64,000 bases of DNA from positions 1 through 64,000 of the forward strand of contig CADCIP010000004.1 in assembly GCA_902801485.1 (NCBI GenBank), written 5' to 3'. The notes beneath the pieces were generated by a model. The model made no database searches. It was not told the DNA's origin and was given only the letters and a program-made list of their open reading frames with translations. Of this stretch, positions 7,856 through 15,391 are shown one piece after another (within the stretch, counting starts at the first letter, position 1; each line of letters starts with the position of its first letter). This DNA is from an uncultured Bacteroidales bacterium (lineage in GTDB: Bacteria > Bacteroidota > Bacteroidia > Bacteroidales > Bacteroidaceae). The translations under genes were made by a program, and so were the position numbers.

Positions 7856-9214
7856 TTAATTAAACAGTTTTGTCAATTCGTTCAAGAAAACCATTCCAAC
7901 ACCTACGGGAGCCACCCATCTTATCAGGAAAAAAAGGACTTTAAGGCCTTTTACCTTTAGCGTGCCGTCGTTGGTGAGTTCGTTTTCAAGCAGTCGGCGT
8001 TCCATAAACCAGCCTACGAATATTGAGATGAAAATACCACCGACAGGCATTATGAACATGGCTGTAGCAAAATCGAACCAAGAAAAGACGGTCATTCCTG
8101 CCAAGGTATAATCCTTCCAAGGCCCAAACGACAGCGTACAGGCAGCACCTAAGACCAAATACACCAACGTTACCAGCGTAGCCGCATGTTTACGTTTCAA
8201 GTTATAGTGCTCGCTTACGAAAGCTGTACAGATCTCATGCATGGAGATACTGCTGGTTAGGGCTGCCAGCAAAAGGAGTAAGTAGAACAATGTTGAAAAG
8301 AAGTACCCCACCAAAGGCATCTGGGAAAAAGCACTACCGAAAACATGGGGAAGTGTTATGAACACCAGACCTGCTCCGGCATCAGGCCGGACACCTTCTA
8401 CACTGAAGACCGCGGGAAAAATGATGAACCCGCTCATGATGGCCACCAAAGTGTCAATGGCGCATACGTTGAAAGCAGAACCGGCAAGGTTCATATTCTT
8501 ATCACAATAGGAAGCGTACGTTGCCAGACAACCTATTCCCACACTTAGCGAGAAGAATGCCTGCCCCATAGCACTCAGCACCACATAGGGTGTCACCTTG
8601 CCGAAATCAGGCTTCAGCAGAAAACGGATTCCGTCTGCTGAGCCAGGCATAGCAAGTGAACAGCCCACCAATATCAGAATAATCAGAAACAATAAAGGCA
8701 TCATCAACTTTGAATACTTTTCTATTCCGCCTCTAATACCCCGTATCACCACAAAATGGGTAAGCAAAAGGAAAATAGCCATATAAAGCAATGGGCTCCA
8801 AGTGTCCGATACGAAGCTGTTGAAGGCCTGCCCGGGATCTGCTCCGCCAATACGGTTCAGGGCAGCATCAACCGTATATTTCAGCGTCCATCCTGCAACC
8901 ACACTATAAAAAGACAACACCATAAAACCGCCCATCACTCCCATGAGACCAACCAGCACCCACCATTTGGCAGGAGCCAGTTTCTGAAAGGCATGAACGA
9001 TGTTAGAGCCAGAAGAACGCCCGATGACAAATTCGCTGACCATAACGGGCAAAGCCAAAAAAAGCACAAAGGCTATGTACACCAGAATGAAGACTGCTCC
9101 GCCATTTTGTCCGACTTCGGTAGGGAAACGCCAGATGTTGCCAAGACCCACGGCACTTCCTGCCGATGCCAAGACCACCCCAAGCTTGCTTCCAAAACTT
9201 CCTCTGTTATTCAT
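7856..9214 (-). CDS. Sodium-dependent NSS-family symporter (copy 2)
   Basis: A 452-aa NSS/SNF transporter, first gene of its operon. Helix 1 carries GLGNIWRFPTEVGQNGG (about 22-38), the sodium- and substrate-binding unwound helix of the LeuT fold. It matches copy 1 along the whole length (for example SAMGQAFFSLS, SGFIIFPAVFSVEGV, LFYLLLLLAALTS are shared). That both copies stay intact suggests they differ in substrate. A minus-strand -7 box lies at 9254-9261. The divergent VanZ-ThuA gene begins 97 nt away. Confidence 0.9.
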   Translation of the reverse strand: MNNRGSFGSKLGVVLASAGSAVGLGNIWRFPTEVGQNGGAVFILVYIAFVLFLALPVMVSEFVIGRSSGSNIVHAFQKLAPAKWWVLVGLMGVMGGFMVLSFYSVVAGWTLKYTVDAALNRIGGADPGQAFNSFVSDTWSPLLYMAIFLLLTHFVVIRGIRGGIEKYSKLMMPLLFLIILILVGCSLAMPGSADGIRFLLKPDFGKVTPYVVLSAMGQAFFSLSVGIGCLATYASYCDKNMNLAGSAFNVCAIDTLVAIMSGFIIFPAVFSVEGVRPDAGAGLVFITLPHVFGSAFSQMPLVGYFFSTLFYLLLLLAALTSSISMHEICTAFVSEHYNLKRKHAATLVTLVYLVLGAACTLSFGPWKDYTLAGMTVFSWFDFATAMFIMPVGGIFISIFVGWFMERRLLENELTNDGTLKVKGLKVLFFLIRWVAPVGVGMVFLNELTKLFN

Positions 9215-9253
9215 CTAATATGGAAAAAACTGATAATTTACGCTAAAAACGCA

Positions 9254-9261
9254 CAAAAGTA
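9254..9261 (-). promoter_or_regulatory. Putative -7 box, symporter operon
   Basis: TACTTTTG on the minus strand, about 40 nt before the ATG at 9214. A TTTG at 9285-9288 has a 23-nt spacer, slightly long. Confidence 0.5.
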
Positions 9262-9273
9262 CAAAGTTTTTTA

Positions 9274-9281
9274 TAACTTTG
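9274..9281 (+). promoter_or_regulatory. Putative -7 box, VanZ-ThuA gene
   Basis: TAACTTTG on the plus strand, 30 nt before the ATG at 9311. It lies only 12 nt from the divergent minus-strand box, so the two promoters must share or exclude each other. No good -33 TTTG was seen. Confidence 0.5.
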
Positions 9282-9310
9282 CAACAAAAATATATGTTTA
9301 TACTTACAAA

Positions 9311-10486
9311 ATGGAAACAAACCACATGAAAACCTATCCACTTTCACTGCTCATTGCATGTGTTATTATCTTTCTTTCGCTGTATCCCTTTCCTGAGCTA
9401 CCGGAAGTTGATGTACCTCTGGCTGACAAGTGGACACACATGGTGATGTACGGCGGTTTCTGCCTAATCATCTGGTACGAATACCTGAAAGCACATAAAA
9501 GTATAAACAAAGGTAAGATAACCTTATATGGCTGGTTCTGCCCTATTGTAATGAGCGGTTTGCTGGAACTGGCTCAGGCATATCTGACCAGCTGTCGCAG
9601 CGGAGAGTGGATGGACCTTTTAGCCAATGCCATAGGTGCCACACTGGCATACGTATTAGGTTGGACGGTACTGAGTAAGGTGATTTCGCCAAAGACCGTC
9701 GCCACCTTGCTGCTGTTTATGGTTTCAATATCTGCATTGCCCCAGGAAGGATATCCTGCCAATTATGCACGCGGTCCCCGTTTCAAAGCCCTTATCTATT
9801 ATAGTAATAATGTAGAGTCGGCTCACAAGGAGTTTGCCGAGCAGGCTTTGAAGTTCTTCCATAAGCTATCATACGGCGAGGGATTCCTCTACGACAAGAC
9901 CACAGATTTGTCCCAATATACCGATGAGCAACTGGCTGAGTACGATGTACAAATCTGGCTCAACAATTCTGTTCACGGAGAGAAGGAACGTAAAGCATTT
10001 GAGCGCTACATGGAGAACGGCGGAGGATGGATTGGCTTCCACGCTGCTGCTTACAACGACAAGAATACCCGCTGGCCCTGGTTCGTTAATTTCCTGGGCG
10101 GAGGTGTCTTCTACTGCAACAACTGGCCCCCTCAACCGGCTTTAGTGGTGACAGATACCGACCAGCACACGGTTACCAAAAGTCTGCCTCGTGAATTTGT
10201 CATACCCTCCAGCGAGTGGTACCAGTGGAATCCCAGCCCACGTAAGAATCCTGATGTGGAGGTGTTGCTGAGTATCTCACCCAAAAACTATCCTCTTGGC
10301 ATAAAGGATGTGGTGAAATTCGGCGACTTCCCCATTGTCTGGACCAACAAGAAGTATCGTATGGTTTACCTGAACGGCGGACACGGCGACGAATGTTTCT
10401 CTGACGCCACCACCAATCTGCTATACGTTAATGTTTTCCGCTGGGTTGTGAGTACATCGCCCAAGGGAAATCCGTTTGAGAAATAA
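9311..10486 (+). CDS. VanZ-like membrane domain fused to ThuA-like domain
   Basis: A 391-aa two-domain protein. Residues about 6-115 are a VanZ-like unit of about four membrane helices, with ADKWTHMVMYGGF and SCRSGEWMDLLANAIG. A further hydrophobic segment ending SALPQEG (about 130-145) looks like an internal signal sequence. From about residue 150 to the end is a ThuA-like domain (glutamine-amidotransferase-like fold) with FKALIYYSNN, ENGGGWIGFHAAAY and MVYLNGGHGDE. VanZ-type proteins are linked to glycopeptide or envelope tolerance; ThuA-like domains occur with sugar catabolism. The joint role is unknown. The start is ATG 9311, or 9326 in the same frame. The open frame extends further upstream, but only as antisense of the symporter gene. 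Confidence 0.8.
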   Translation: METNHMKTYPLSLLIACVIIFLSLYPFPELPEVDVPLADKWTHMVMYGGFCLIIWYEYLKAHKSINKGKITLYGWFCPIVMSGLLELAQAYLTSCRSGEWMDLLANAIGATLAYVLGWTVLSKVISPKTVATLLLFMVSISALPQEGYPANYARGPRFKALIYYSNNVESAHKEFAEQALKFFHKLSYGEGFLYDKTTDLSQYTDEQLAEYDVQIWLNNSVHGEKERKAFERYMENGGGWIGFHAAAYNDKNTRWPWFVNFLGGGVFYCNNWPPQPALVVTDTDQHTVTKSLPREFVIPSSEWYQWNPSPRKNPDVEVLLSISPKNYPLGIKDVVKFGDFPIVWTNKKYRMVYLNGGHGDECFSDATTNLLYVNVFRWVVSTSPKGNPFEK

Positions 10487-10497
10487 GAACGGAAACG

Positions 10498-10977
10498 TTA
10501 ACTACCCCACAACTTGTATGGATTCTTACGCATGTGGGAGTTGTAGTAGCGACGGTCGCCTGTTACTTCCTTACCGATAAAGTCGGGCTTACTGAAAGCC
10601 TCATCTTCGGAGCCTAATTCTATCTCAGCCATAATCAGACCGTCGTTGTCACCATGGAACTCATCCACCTCCCACGTATGGATGCCATCATCCGCCTTAA
10701 CCAGATAACGGGTTTTGTCGATGATGCCAGGCTCACATATCAGCATCAGGTCCTGTGCATCCTGAAGAGGAATCTCCTTTTCAAATTCATAACGGGAAAG
10801 GCCTGCCTTCCCACTTGGACCTTTGATGGTAAGATAGCCCTTTTCGTCACGAATACGGACACGTACTGTACGACCGTTTCCCGATGCGATATACCCTTGC
10901 TGTATATGCGTATGATTATATGCCTGGCTCTTGAACTCTCCAACAACCAGGAACTTGCGCTCTATCTCGAAATGCAT
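10498..10977 (-). CDS. CYTH-domain protein (triphosphate tunnel enzyme)
   Basis: A 159-aa single CYTH domain. The N-terminus MHFEIERKFLV holds the ExExK signature, and alternating charged strands follow (RTVRVRIRDEKGYLTIKG, WEVDEFHG, MAEIELGSEDE) that line the triphosphate tunnel. Family members hydrolyse inorganic triphosphate or related compounds with Mg2+ or Mn2+; bacterial short forms are usually tripolyphosphatases. I chose ATG 10977: the 29 residues encoded upstream come from a hexamer repeat and lie outside the domain. Its end is 12 nt from the end of the convergent VanZ-ThuA gene. Confidence 0.85.
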   Translation of the reverse strand: MHFEIERKFLVVGEFKSQAYNHTHIQQGYIASGNGRTVRVRIRDEKGYLTIKGPSGKAGLSRYEFEKEIPLQDAQDLMLICEPGIIDKTRYLVKADDGIHTWEVDEFHGDNDGLIMAEIELGSEDEAFSKPDFIGKEVTGDRRYYNSHMRKNPYKLWGS

Positions 10978-10993
10978 TATTCTATATATTCTA

Positions 10994-11035
10994 GAAGTTA
11001 ACGCTTTCGTTATCGTTGACGTTAACGTTAACGTT
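10994..11035. repeat. Hexamer tract following a stop codon
   Basis: Read on the minus strand, directly after the TAA of the small membrane protein, are AACGTT twice, AACGTC, AACGAT, AACGAA, AGCGTT and AACTTC. The period is 6 nt rather than the 7 nt of most other spacers in the window. It fills most of the gap to the CYTH start at 10977. Confidence 0.8.
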
Positions 11036-11173
11036 TTACTCAAAGAGAAGAGCCGCTCCCGCAAAGATGAGAATAAACATCACTATCAAGGCAATAGCAA
11101 CGTATGCAACGACTCTCTTGCCATTCGCGGCAACTCTCTTAGAGATCTTCTCAGAATTCTTGTTCTTTTTCAT
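11036..11173 (-). CDS. 45-aa single-pass membrane peptide
   Basis: The sequence starts MKKNKNSEKISKRVAANGKR, then a hydrophobic helix (about 21-41, VVAYVAIALIVMFILIFAGA) and ends ALLFE. The very basic N-terminus predicts an N-in topology. The ATG at 11173 lies 21 nt downstream of the prfB stop and the frame is clean, so co-transcription with prfB is likely. No function is known to me. The Lys/Arg-rich head plus one helix could be a small membrane regulator or simply an unstudied conserved peptide. Confidence 0.6.
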   Translation of the reverse strand: MKKNKNSEKISKRVAANGKRVVAYVAIALIVMFILIFAGAALLFE

Positions 11174-11194
11174 TGTATATAAGTTTATAAGTTA

Positions 11195-12307
11195 TTAATC
11201 CTGTCCTCCAAATTCCATCAGGTAGGCCTTGATGAAAGCATCTATCTTGCCATCCATTACGCCGCTTACATCGCTGGTCTGATAATTGGTACGGTGATCC
11301 TTTACGCGACGGTCGTCAAAGACATAGCTGCGAATTTGGCTTCCCCACTCAATTTTCTTCTTGCCTGCTTCCACCTTTGCCTGCTCCTCCATACGATGCT
11401 TCATCTCCTTATCGTAGAGCATAGAGCGTAGGATTCGCATGGCGTTCTCCTTATTCTTGGGCTGGTCGCGAGTCTCTGTATTCTCGATGAGGATTTCCTC
11501 TTCCTCGCCCGTATAGGGGTCCTTGTACTGATAACGCAGACGAACACCAGACTCTACCTTGTTTACATTCTGACCGCCGGCACCACTACTGCGGAAAGTA
11601 TCCCATGAGATGCGGGCGGGCTCTATATTCACCTCGATGGTATCATCTACCAATGGTGTAACGAAGACACTGGAGAAACTGGTCATACGCTTACCCTGAG
11701 CATTATAGGGGGAAACACGTACCAGACGGTGAACGCCATTCTCACTCTTCAGGTAACCGTAAGCATATTCGCCTTGAATCTCAAGAGTGCAGGTCTTGAT
11801 GCCTGCATCGTCACCGTCTAAGAGGTTGCTCACCACACACTTATATCCATTATTCTCTGCCCAGCGCATATACATACGCATCAGCATCTGGGCCCAGTCT
11901 TGTGCTTCTGTACCTCCGGCACCTGAGTTAATCTTCAGCACAGCATCCATAGCATCACCCTCTCCACGAAGCATGTTCTTCAACTCAAGGTCTTCGATAG
12001 CTTTTATGGCACGGGCATAGAGATCGTCCACCTCTTCTTCTGTCACCAACTCTTCTTTATAGAAATCGAAGGCAGTCTCCAGTTCATCTGCCAAAGTCTT
12101 TACTTCTTCGTATCCCTTTATCCACTTTTCCAATCCCTTTACCAACTTCATCTGTGCCTCTGCACGTTTCTGGTCGTCCCAGAATTCAGGGGCCTGCGTA
12201 CGCAACTGCTCCTCCTCGTACTGCATCCGCTTGGCATCTATATCCAAATATCGGTTCAACTGCTCTGTACGCTCTTTTACTTCTTTTAATTGATCTGCTG
12301 TTATCAT
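11195..12307 (-). CDS. prfB: Peptide chain release factor 2
   Basis: A 370-aa class I release factor that acts at UAA and UGA on the ribosome. It has the catalytic GGQ (about 244-246, in SSGAGGQNVNKVESGVRLRY), and at the RF2 anticodon-tripeptide position SPY (about 199-201) instead of the textbook SPF. The region where E. coli RF2 has its programmed +1 frameshift reads NRYLDIDAK without an in-frame stop, so this gene is translated in one frame. The start overlaps the stop of the acyl-CoA ligase gene by 4 nt. Length and domain order (N-terminal helical domain, SPY domain, GGQ domain) are normal. Confidence 0.95.
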   Translation of the reverse strand: MITADQLKEVKERTEQLNRYLDIDAKRMQYEEEQLRTQAPEFWDDQKRAEAQMKLVKGLEKWIKGYEEVKTLADELETAFDFYKEELVTEEEVDDLYARAIKAIEDLELKNMLRGEGDAMDAVLKINSGAGGTEAQDWAQMLMRMYMRWAENNGYKCVVSNLLDGDDAGIKTCTLEIQGEYAYGYLKSENGVHRLVRVSPYNAQGKRMTSFSSVFVTPLVDDTIEVNIEPARISWDTFRSSGAGGQNVNKVESGVRLRYQYKDPYTGEEEEILIENTETRDQPKNKENAMRILRSMLYDKEMKHRMEEQAKVEAGKKKIEWGSQIRSYVFDDRRVKDHRTNYQTSDVSGVMDGKIDAFIKAYLMEFGGQD

Positions 12308-14124
12308 CTTAAATCTTCTTCCTTATACATCTTATCTATCTGTTCTTTATAACGCTCATTGATTACAGGCCGCTTAACCTTTAGGGTATTAGTCAGTTCG
12401 CCACGTTCCAGACTCAAAGGTTCGGGCAAAAGGGTTATGCGCTTCACCTGCTCGAAATACGCAAGGTCTTGCTGCATGGTTTCCAACCTGTCAAGCACAA
12501 ACTGAACAACCTGTTCGTTCCGGCAGAGGTCTTCCCTGTCCTGGAATGCTATGTTATGACTCTGCGCATACTGCTCCAGCAATTTATATTCCGGAATAAC
12601 CAGCGCAGAGACAAATTTCTTCTGATCGGCAATGATGACAACCTGATCTATATAACGGTCCACACATAACCTTGCTTCCAGCATCTGCGGAGCAATGTAC
12701 TTCCCATTGCTAGTCTTAAACAGGTCTTTTATCCGGTCCGTCAGGAAGAGTTCACCGTCTTTCATGTAACCGGCATCACCCGTATGGAACCATCCTTCGT
12801 TATCGACAACCAGTCCAGTTACCTCAGCCTTTCGGTAGTAGCCTTTGGTAATGGTATCTCCTTTAAGCAGGATTTCGTTGTTTTCGCCGAATTTCAGCTG
12901 AACACCATCCAGCAGCCTTCCTACGGAACCGATGGTGATGGGCCGGTTCCATCTGTCGGCCGAAACAGTGGCTGTGCTCTCTGTAAGGCCATAGCCTACT
13001 ATCATCATAATGCCGGCAGAATGTATAAACTCCTCAACCTCTTTCGATATGGCAGCACCTGCCGTAGGGAAAAAGTTGTGTCTCTCTAAGCCCAGCGTCT
13101 TCAGCAACAAGGCTATCACCGTCTTCTCGTAGAAGAGGTATTGCATCTTCAGGGTCAGAGGAGGCTCCAAACCCTTCATCTTATAGTTTACATTATATTC
13201 CTTGCCTACCCGCAACGCATCCTCCAACATCTTGCGCTGAATGGGGCTGCTGGTGTTTATCTTCTCCTGCACACCTGCATACACCTTCTCCCAGAAACGG
13301 GGAACAGCACACATGCAAGTGGGATGTACCTCGCGAAGGCTCTGAAGGATTTCCGTTGGACGGAGATTTACTGCCAACGTACAGCCGCTGGCAATACACA
13401 GATAAGACCATCCCCGTTCAAAGACATGCGTAAAAGGCAGGAAATTCATCACCAGGTCAGAGTCGGACAGGTTGAGCACACCTTCATGGGCACGAATGGC
13501 TGCATTAAACATACGGTGTGTTAACATGACGCCTTTGCTCAGGCCCGTTGTTCCGCTGGTATAGAGAATGTTTGCCAAATCGTCCTGATCCAGTTCTGCA
13601 GTCCGCTGCTCTATCTCAGTCTGATACTTAAAGGTTGCCCCAATCTCCAGAAACTCATCGAAATACACACTTACCTTGTCCTGTTCATCCTTCTTGACAG
13701 AACGGTCAAAGATAATCAGGCCACAGACGCAATGCTCTATCTTCAGTACACGATAGGCCGTATCGTACTGGTACTGCTCGCCCACAAAAATATAGCGAAT
13801 CTTAGCATCGCTCACCATGTACTTCACCTGTGTCTCACTGCTGGTAGCATAAAAAGGAATCGTAACTGCCCTGATAGCGTAGGCACCGAAATCCACATAC
13901 ATACACTCAGGCATATTCTGAGAGAAAACAGCTACGTTCTCCTGAATGCCAATGCCCAGTTCCATCATGGCATTGCTTACCAGACGGACCTTTTCCGAGA
14001 ATGTGTTCCACGAGATATCCTTCCACTTATTCTCCACATAGTCTTTATACTTCATGGCTGTCCGGCTACCGTAAATCTCAGCCTGACTATGAATAAGAGT
14101 AGATAAAGGACTATTGTTTTGCAT
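12304..14124 (-). CDS. Long-chain acyl-CoA synthetase (AMP-forming)
   Basis: A 606-aa cytoplasmic or membrane-associated ANL-family ligase that activates fatty acids with ATP to acyl-AMP and then acyl-CoA. The P-loop motif ILYTSGTTGLSKGVML is at about 190-205. Further core motifs are VGYGLTESTA, the hinge region GWFHTGDAGYMKDGELFLTDRIKD, and KTSNGKYIAPQMLE near the C-terminal lysine. It most resembles the FadD15-type ligases that are common in Bacteroidota. First gene of an operon with prfB, expressed from a near-consensus promoter (14174-14205). Its 5' leader carries nonamer repeats (14131-14157). Confidence 0.9.
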   Translation of the reverse strand: MQNNSPLSTLIHSQAEIYGSRTAMKYKDYVENKWKDISWNTFSEKVRLVSNAMMELGIGIQENVAVFSQNMPECMYVDFGAYAIRAVTIPFYATSSETQVKYMVSDAKIRYIFVGEQYQYDTAYRVLKIEHCVCGLIIFDRSVKKDEQDKVSVYFDEFLEIGATFKYQTEIEQRTAELDQDDLANILYTSGTTGLSKGVMLTHRMFNAAIRAHEGVLNLSDSDLVMNFLPFTHVFERGWSYLCIASGCTLAVNLRPTEILQSLREVHPTCMCAVPRFWEKVYAGVQEKINTSSPIQRKMLEDALRVGKEYNVNYKMKGLEPPLTLKMQYLFYEKTVIALLLKTLGLERHNFFPTAGAAISKEVEEFIHSAGIMMIVGYGLTESTATVSADRWNRPITIGSVGRLLDGVQLKFGENNEILLKGDTITKGYYRKAEVTGLVVDNEGWFHTGDAGYMKDGELFLTDRIKDLFKTSNGKYIAPQMLEARLCVDRYIDQVVIIADQKKFVSALVIPEYKLLEQYAQSHNIAFQDREDLCRNEQVVQFVLDRLETMQQDLAYFEQVKRITLLPEPLSLERGELTNTLKVKRPVINERYKEQIDKMYKEEDLR

Positions 14125-14130
14125 TTTTTC

Positions 14131-14157
14131 AGGAATTAAAGGAGTTATAGGAGTTAT
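14131..14157. repeat. Nonamer repeat in a 5' leader
   Basis: Plus-strand units AGGAATTAA, AGGAGTTAT and AGGAGTTAT, 6 nt upstream of the ligase ATG and between it and its promoter. The same AGGAGTT core returns at 16721-16753, 16806-16883 and 17743-17760. Confidence 0.75.
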
Positions 14158-14173
14158 CTCTTAATTTTAACCA

Positions 14174-14205
14174 CAAAGATAACATCTTTTAAGATAAATG
14201 CCAAA
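14174..14205 (-). promoter_or_regulatory. Bacteroidota-type promoter, ligase-prfB operon
   Basis: Minus-strand -7 box TATCTTTG (14174-14181) and TTTG (14202-14205), spacer 20 nt, a full match to the known consensus. It drives the ligase gene that starts at 14124. Confidence 0.8.
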
Positions 14206-14209
14206 TAAA

Positions 14210-14241
14210 TTTGTTTTTTTTGGAATTACAACGTAACTTTG
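14210..14241 (+). promoter_or_regulatory. Bacteroidota-type promoter, M20 gene
   Basis: Plus-strand TTTG (14210-14213) and TAACTTTG (14234-14241), spacer 20 nt. It is back-to-back with the divergent ligase promoter; their -33 elements are 4 nt apart. The ATG at 14262 follows 20 nt after the box, which implies a very short leader. Confidence 0.8.
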
Positions 14242-14261
14242 TTCTATTTAAATGGCATAAA

Positions 14262-15314
14262 ATGAGTACAGAAGCATTAACAGAACAGGCAATTGAGCTT
14301 TTAAGCCAACTTATCAGTATTCCACGAACCAGCAAAAACGAAACTGAGGCAGCACAGTTTCTTAGGTCTTTTATGGAGCAGGAATGCAAACTGCCCACAC
14401 AAGCCGACGGTTGCAACCTATGGTCCGTTGCTCCAGATTATAACCTTCAGAAACCCACCCTCCTACTGAATGCCCACATCGACACAGTAAAGCCGGTGGA
14501 TGCTTGGACACGCAACCCATTCAGTCCCGTCATCGAGAACGGCAAGCTGTACGGGTTGGGCAGTAACGACGACGGAGCAAGTCTGGTTTCCCTTTTACAA
14601 GTGTTCCGTGTACTCCGTGAACAGCAACTTCCCTATAACCTTATATATTTAGTCAGCGCCGAGGAAGAAATCAGCGGCAAGAACGGTATCGAGCACGCCC
14701 TGCCCCTGTTGCCCCATATAGATTTAGCTCTGGTAGGAGAGCCCACAGGTATGCAACCCGCTATAGCCGAGAAGGGGCTTATGGTACTAGACGTTACCGC
14801 TCACGGAAAGGCCGGACATGCGGCACGTAACGAGGGCGACAATGCCATCTACCACGCTATAAAAGACATCCAATGGTTCCAGACCTACAAATGGGAAAAA
14901 GAATCCGAATTACTGGGTCCTGTTAAGATGTCTGTTACCATCATCAATGCAGGAACGCAGCACAACGTCATCCCGGACAAGTGTATGTTTACTGTGGATG
15001 TACGGTCTAACGAGCTTTATTCCAACGAGGAGCTCTTCAACGAGATACGTCAGCACATCGGGAGCGACATCCAGGCCCGCTCCTTCCGGCTGAACTCTTC
15101 CCGCATAGCAATTTCCCATCCTTTGGTTCAGAAGATCATCTCCCTTGGCGGACAGCCCTTTGGTTCACCCACCCTCAGCGATCAGGCCCTGATGCCTTTC
15201 CCCAGCCTGAAGATGGGCCCCGGACAAAGTTCACGCAGCCACACAGCTGATGAATTTGTGGAAATTCAGGAAATCCGGCAAGCCATAGAATTTTACCTGA
15301 AGGTGCTTCTTTAG
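14262..15314 (+). CDS. argE: M20-family deacylase, probably ArgE-type ornithine deacylase
   Basis: A 350-aa cytoplasmic zinc peptidase-like enzyme. The metal-site motifs are in order: LLLNAHIDTV (about 84-93), YGLGSNDDGASL (about 106-117), SAEEEISGKNG with the catalytic Glu pair (about 143-153), ALVGEPTG (about 164-171), and a C-terminal histidine in SRSHTADEF. The family removes N-acyl groups. In Bacteroidales the nearest role is deacylation of N-acetyl- or N-succinyl-ornithine in arginine synthesis, but no arg genes lie beside it, so the assignment rests on family resemblance only. The start ATG 14262 is fixed by the promoter at 14210-14241; a longer upstream frame would overlap that promoter. 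Confidence 0.7.
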   Translation: MSTEALTEQAIELLSQLISIPRTSKNETEAAQFLRSFMEQECKLPTQADGCNLWSVAPDYNLQKPTLLLNAHIDTVKPVDAWTRNPFSPVIENGKLYGLGSNDDGASLVSLLQVFRVLREQQLPYNLIYLVSAEEEISGKNGIEHALPLLPHIDLALVGEPTGMQPAIAEKGLMVLDVTAHGKAGHAARNEGDNAIYHAIKDIQWFQTYKWEKESELLGPVKMSVTIINAGTQHNVIPDKCMFTVDVRSNELYSNEELFNEIRQHIGSDIQARSFRLNSSRIAISHPLVQKIISLGGQPFGSPTLSDQALMPFPSLKMGPGQSSRSHTADEFVEIQEIRQAIEFYLKVLL

Positions 15315-15391
15315 GAATTATCTTCTATATAAGGAGTAAGCACTGCACTAGGACATCACCTATGGCCTCTTGGAGGGGGGTATGTGTAAAA

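Noticed and set aside
8756-9310. Long 5' extension of the VanZ-ThuA frame
   Set aside because: It is antisense to the symporter gene and has no protein-like composition; the promoter box at 9274-9281 fixes the start at 9311.
11195-12307. Programmed +1 frameshift in prfB
   Set aside because: Looked for at the known position; the frame is continuous and no UGA is present.
14211-14261. Earlier start for the M20 gene
   Set aside because: It would lie inside the promoter (14210-14241).
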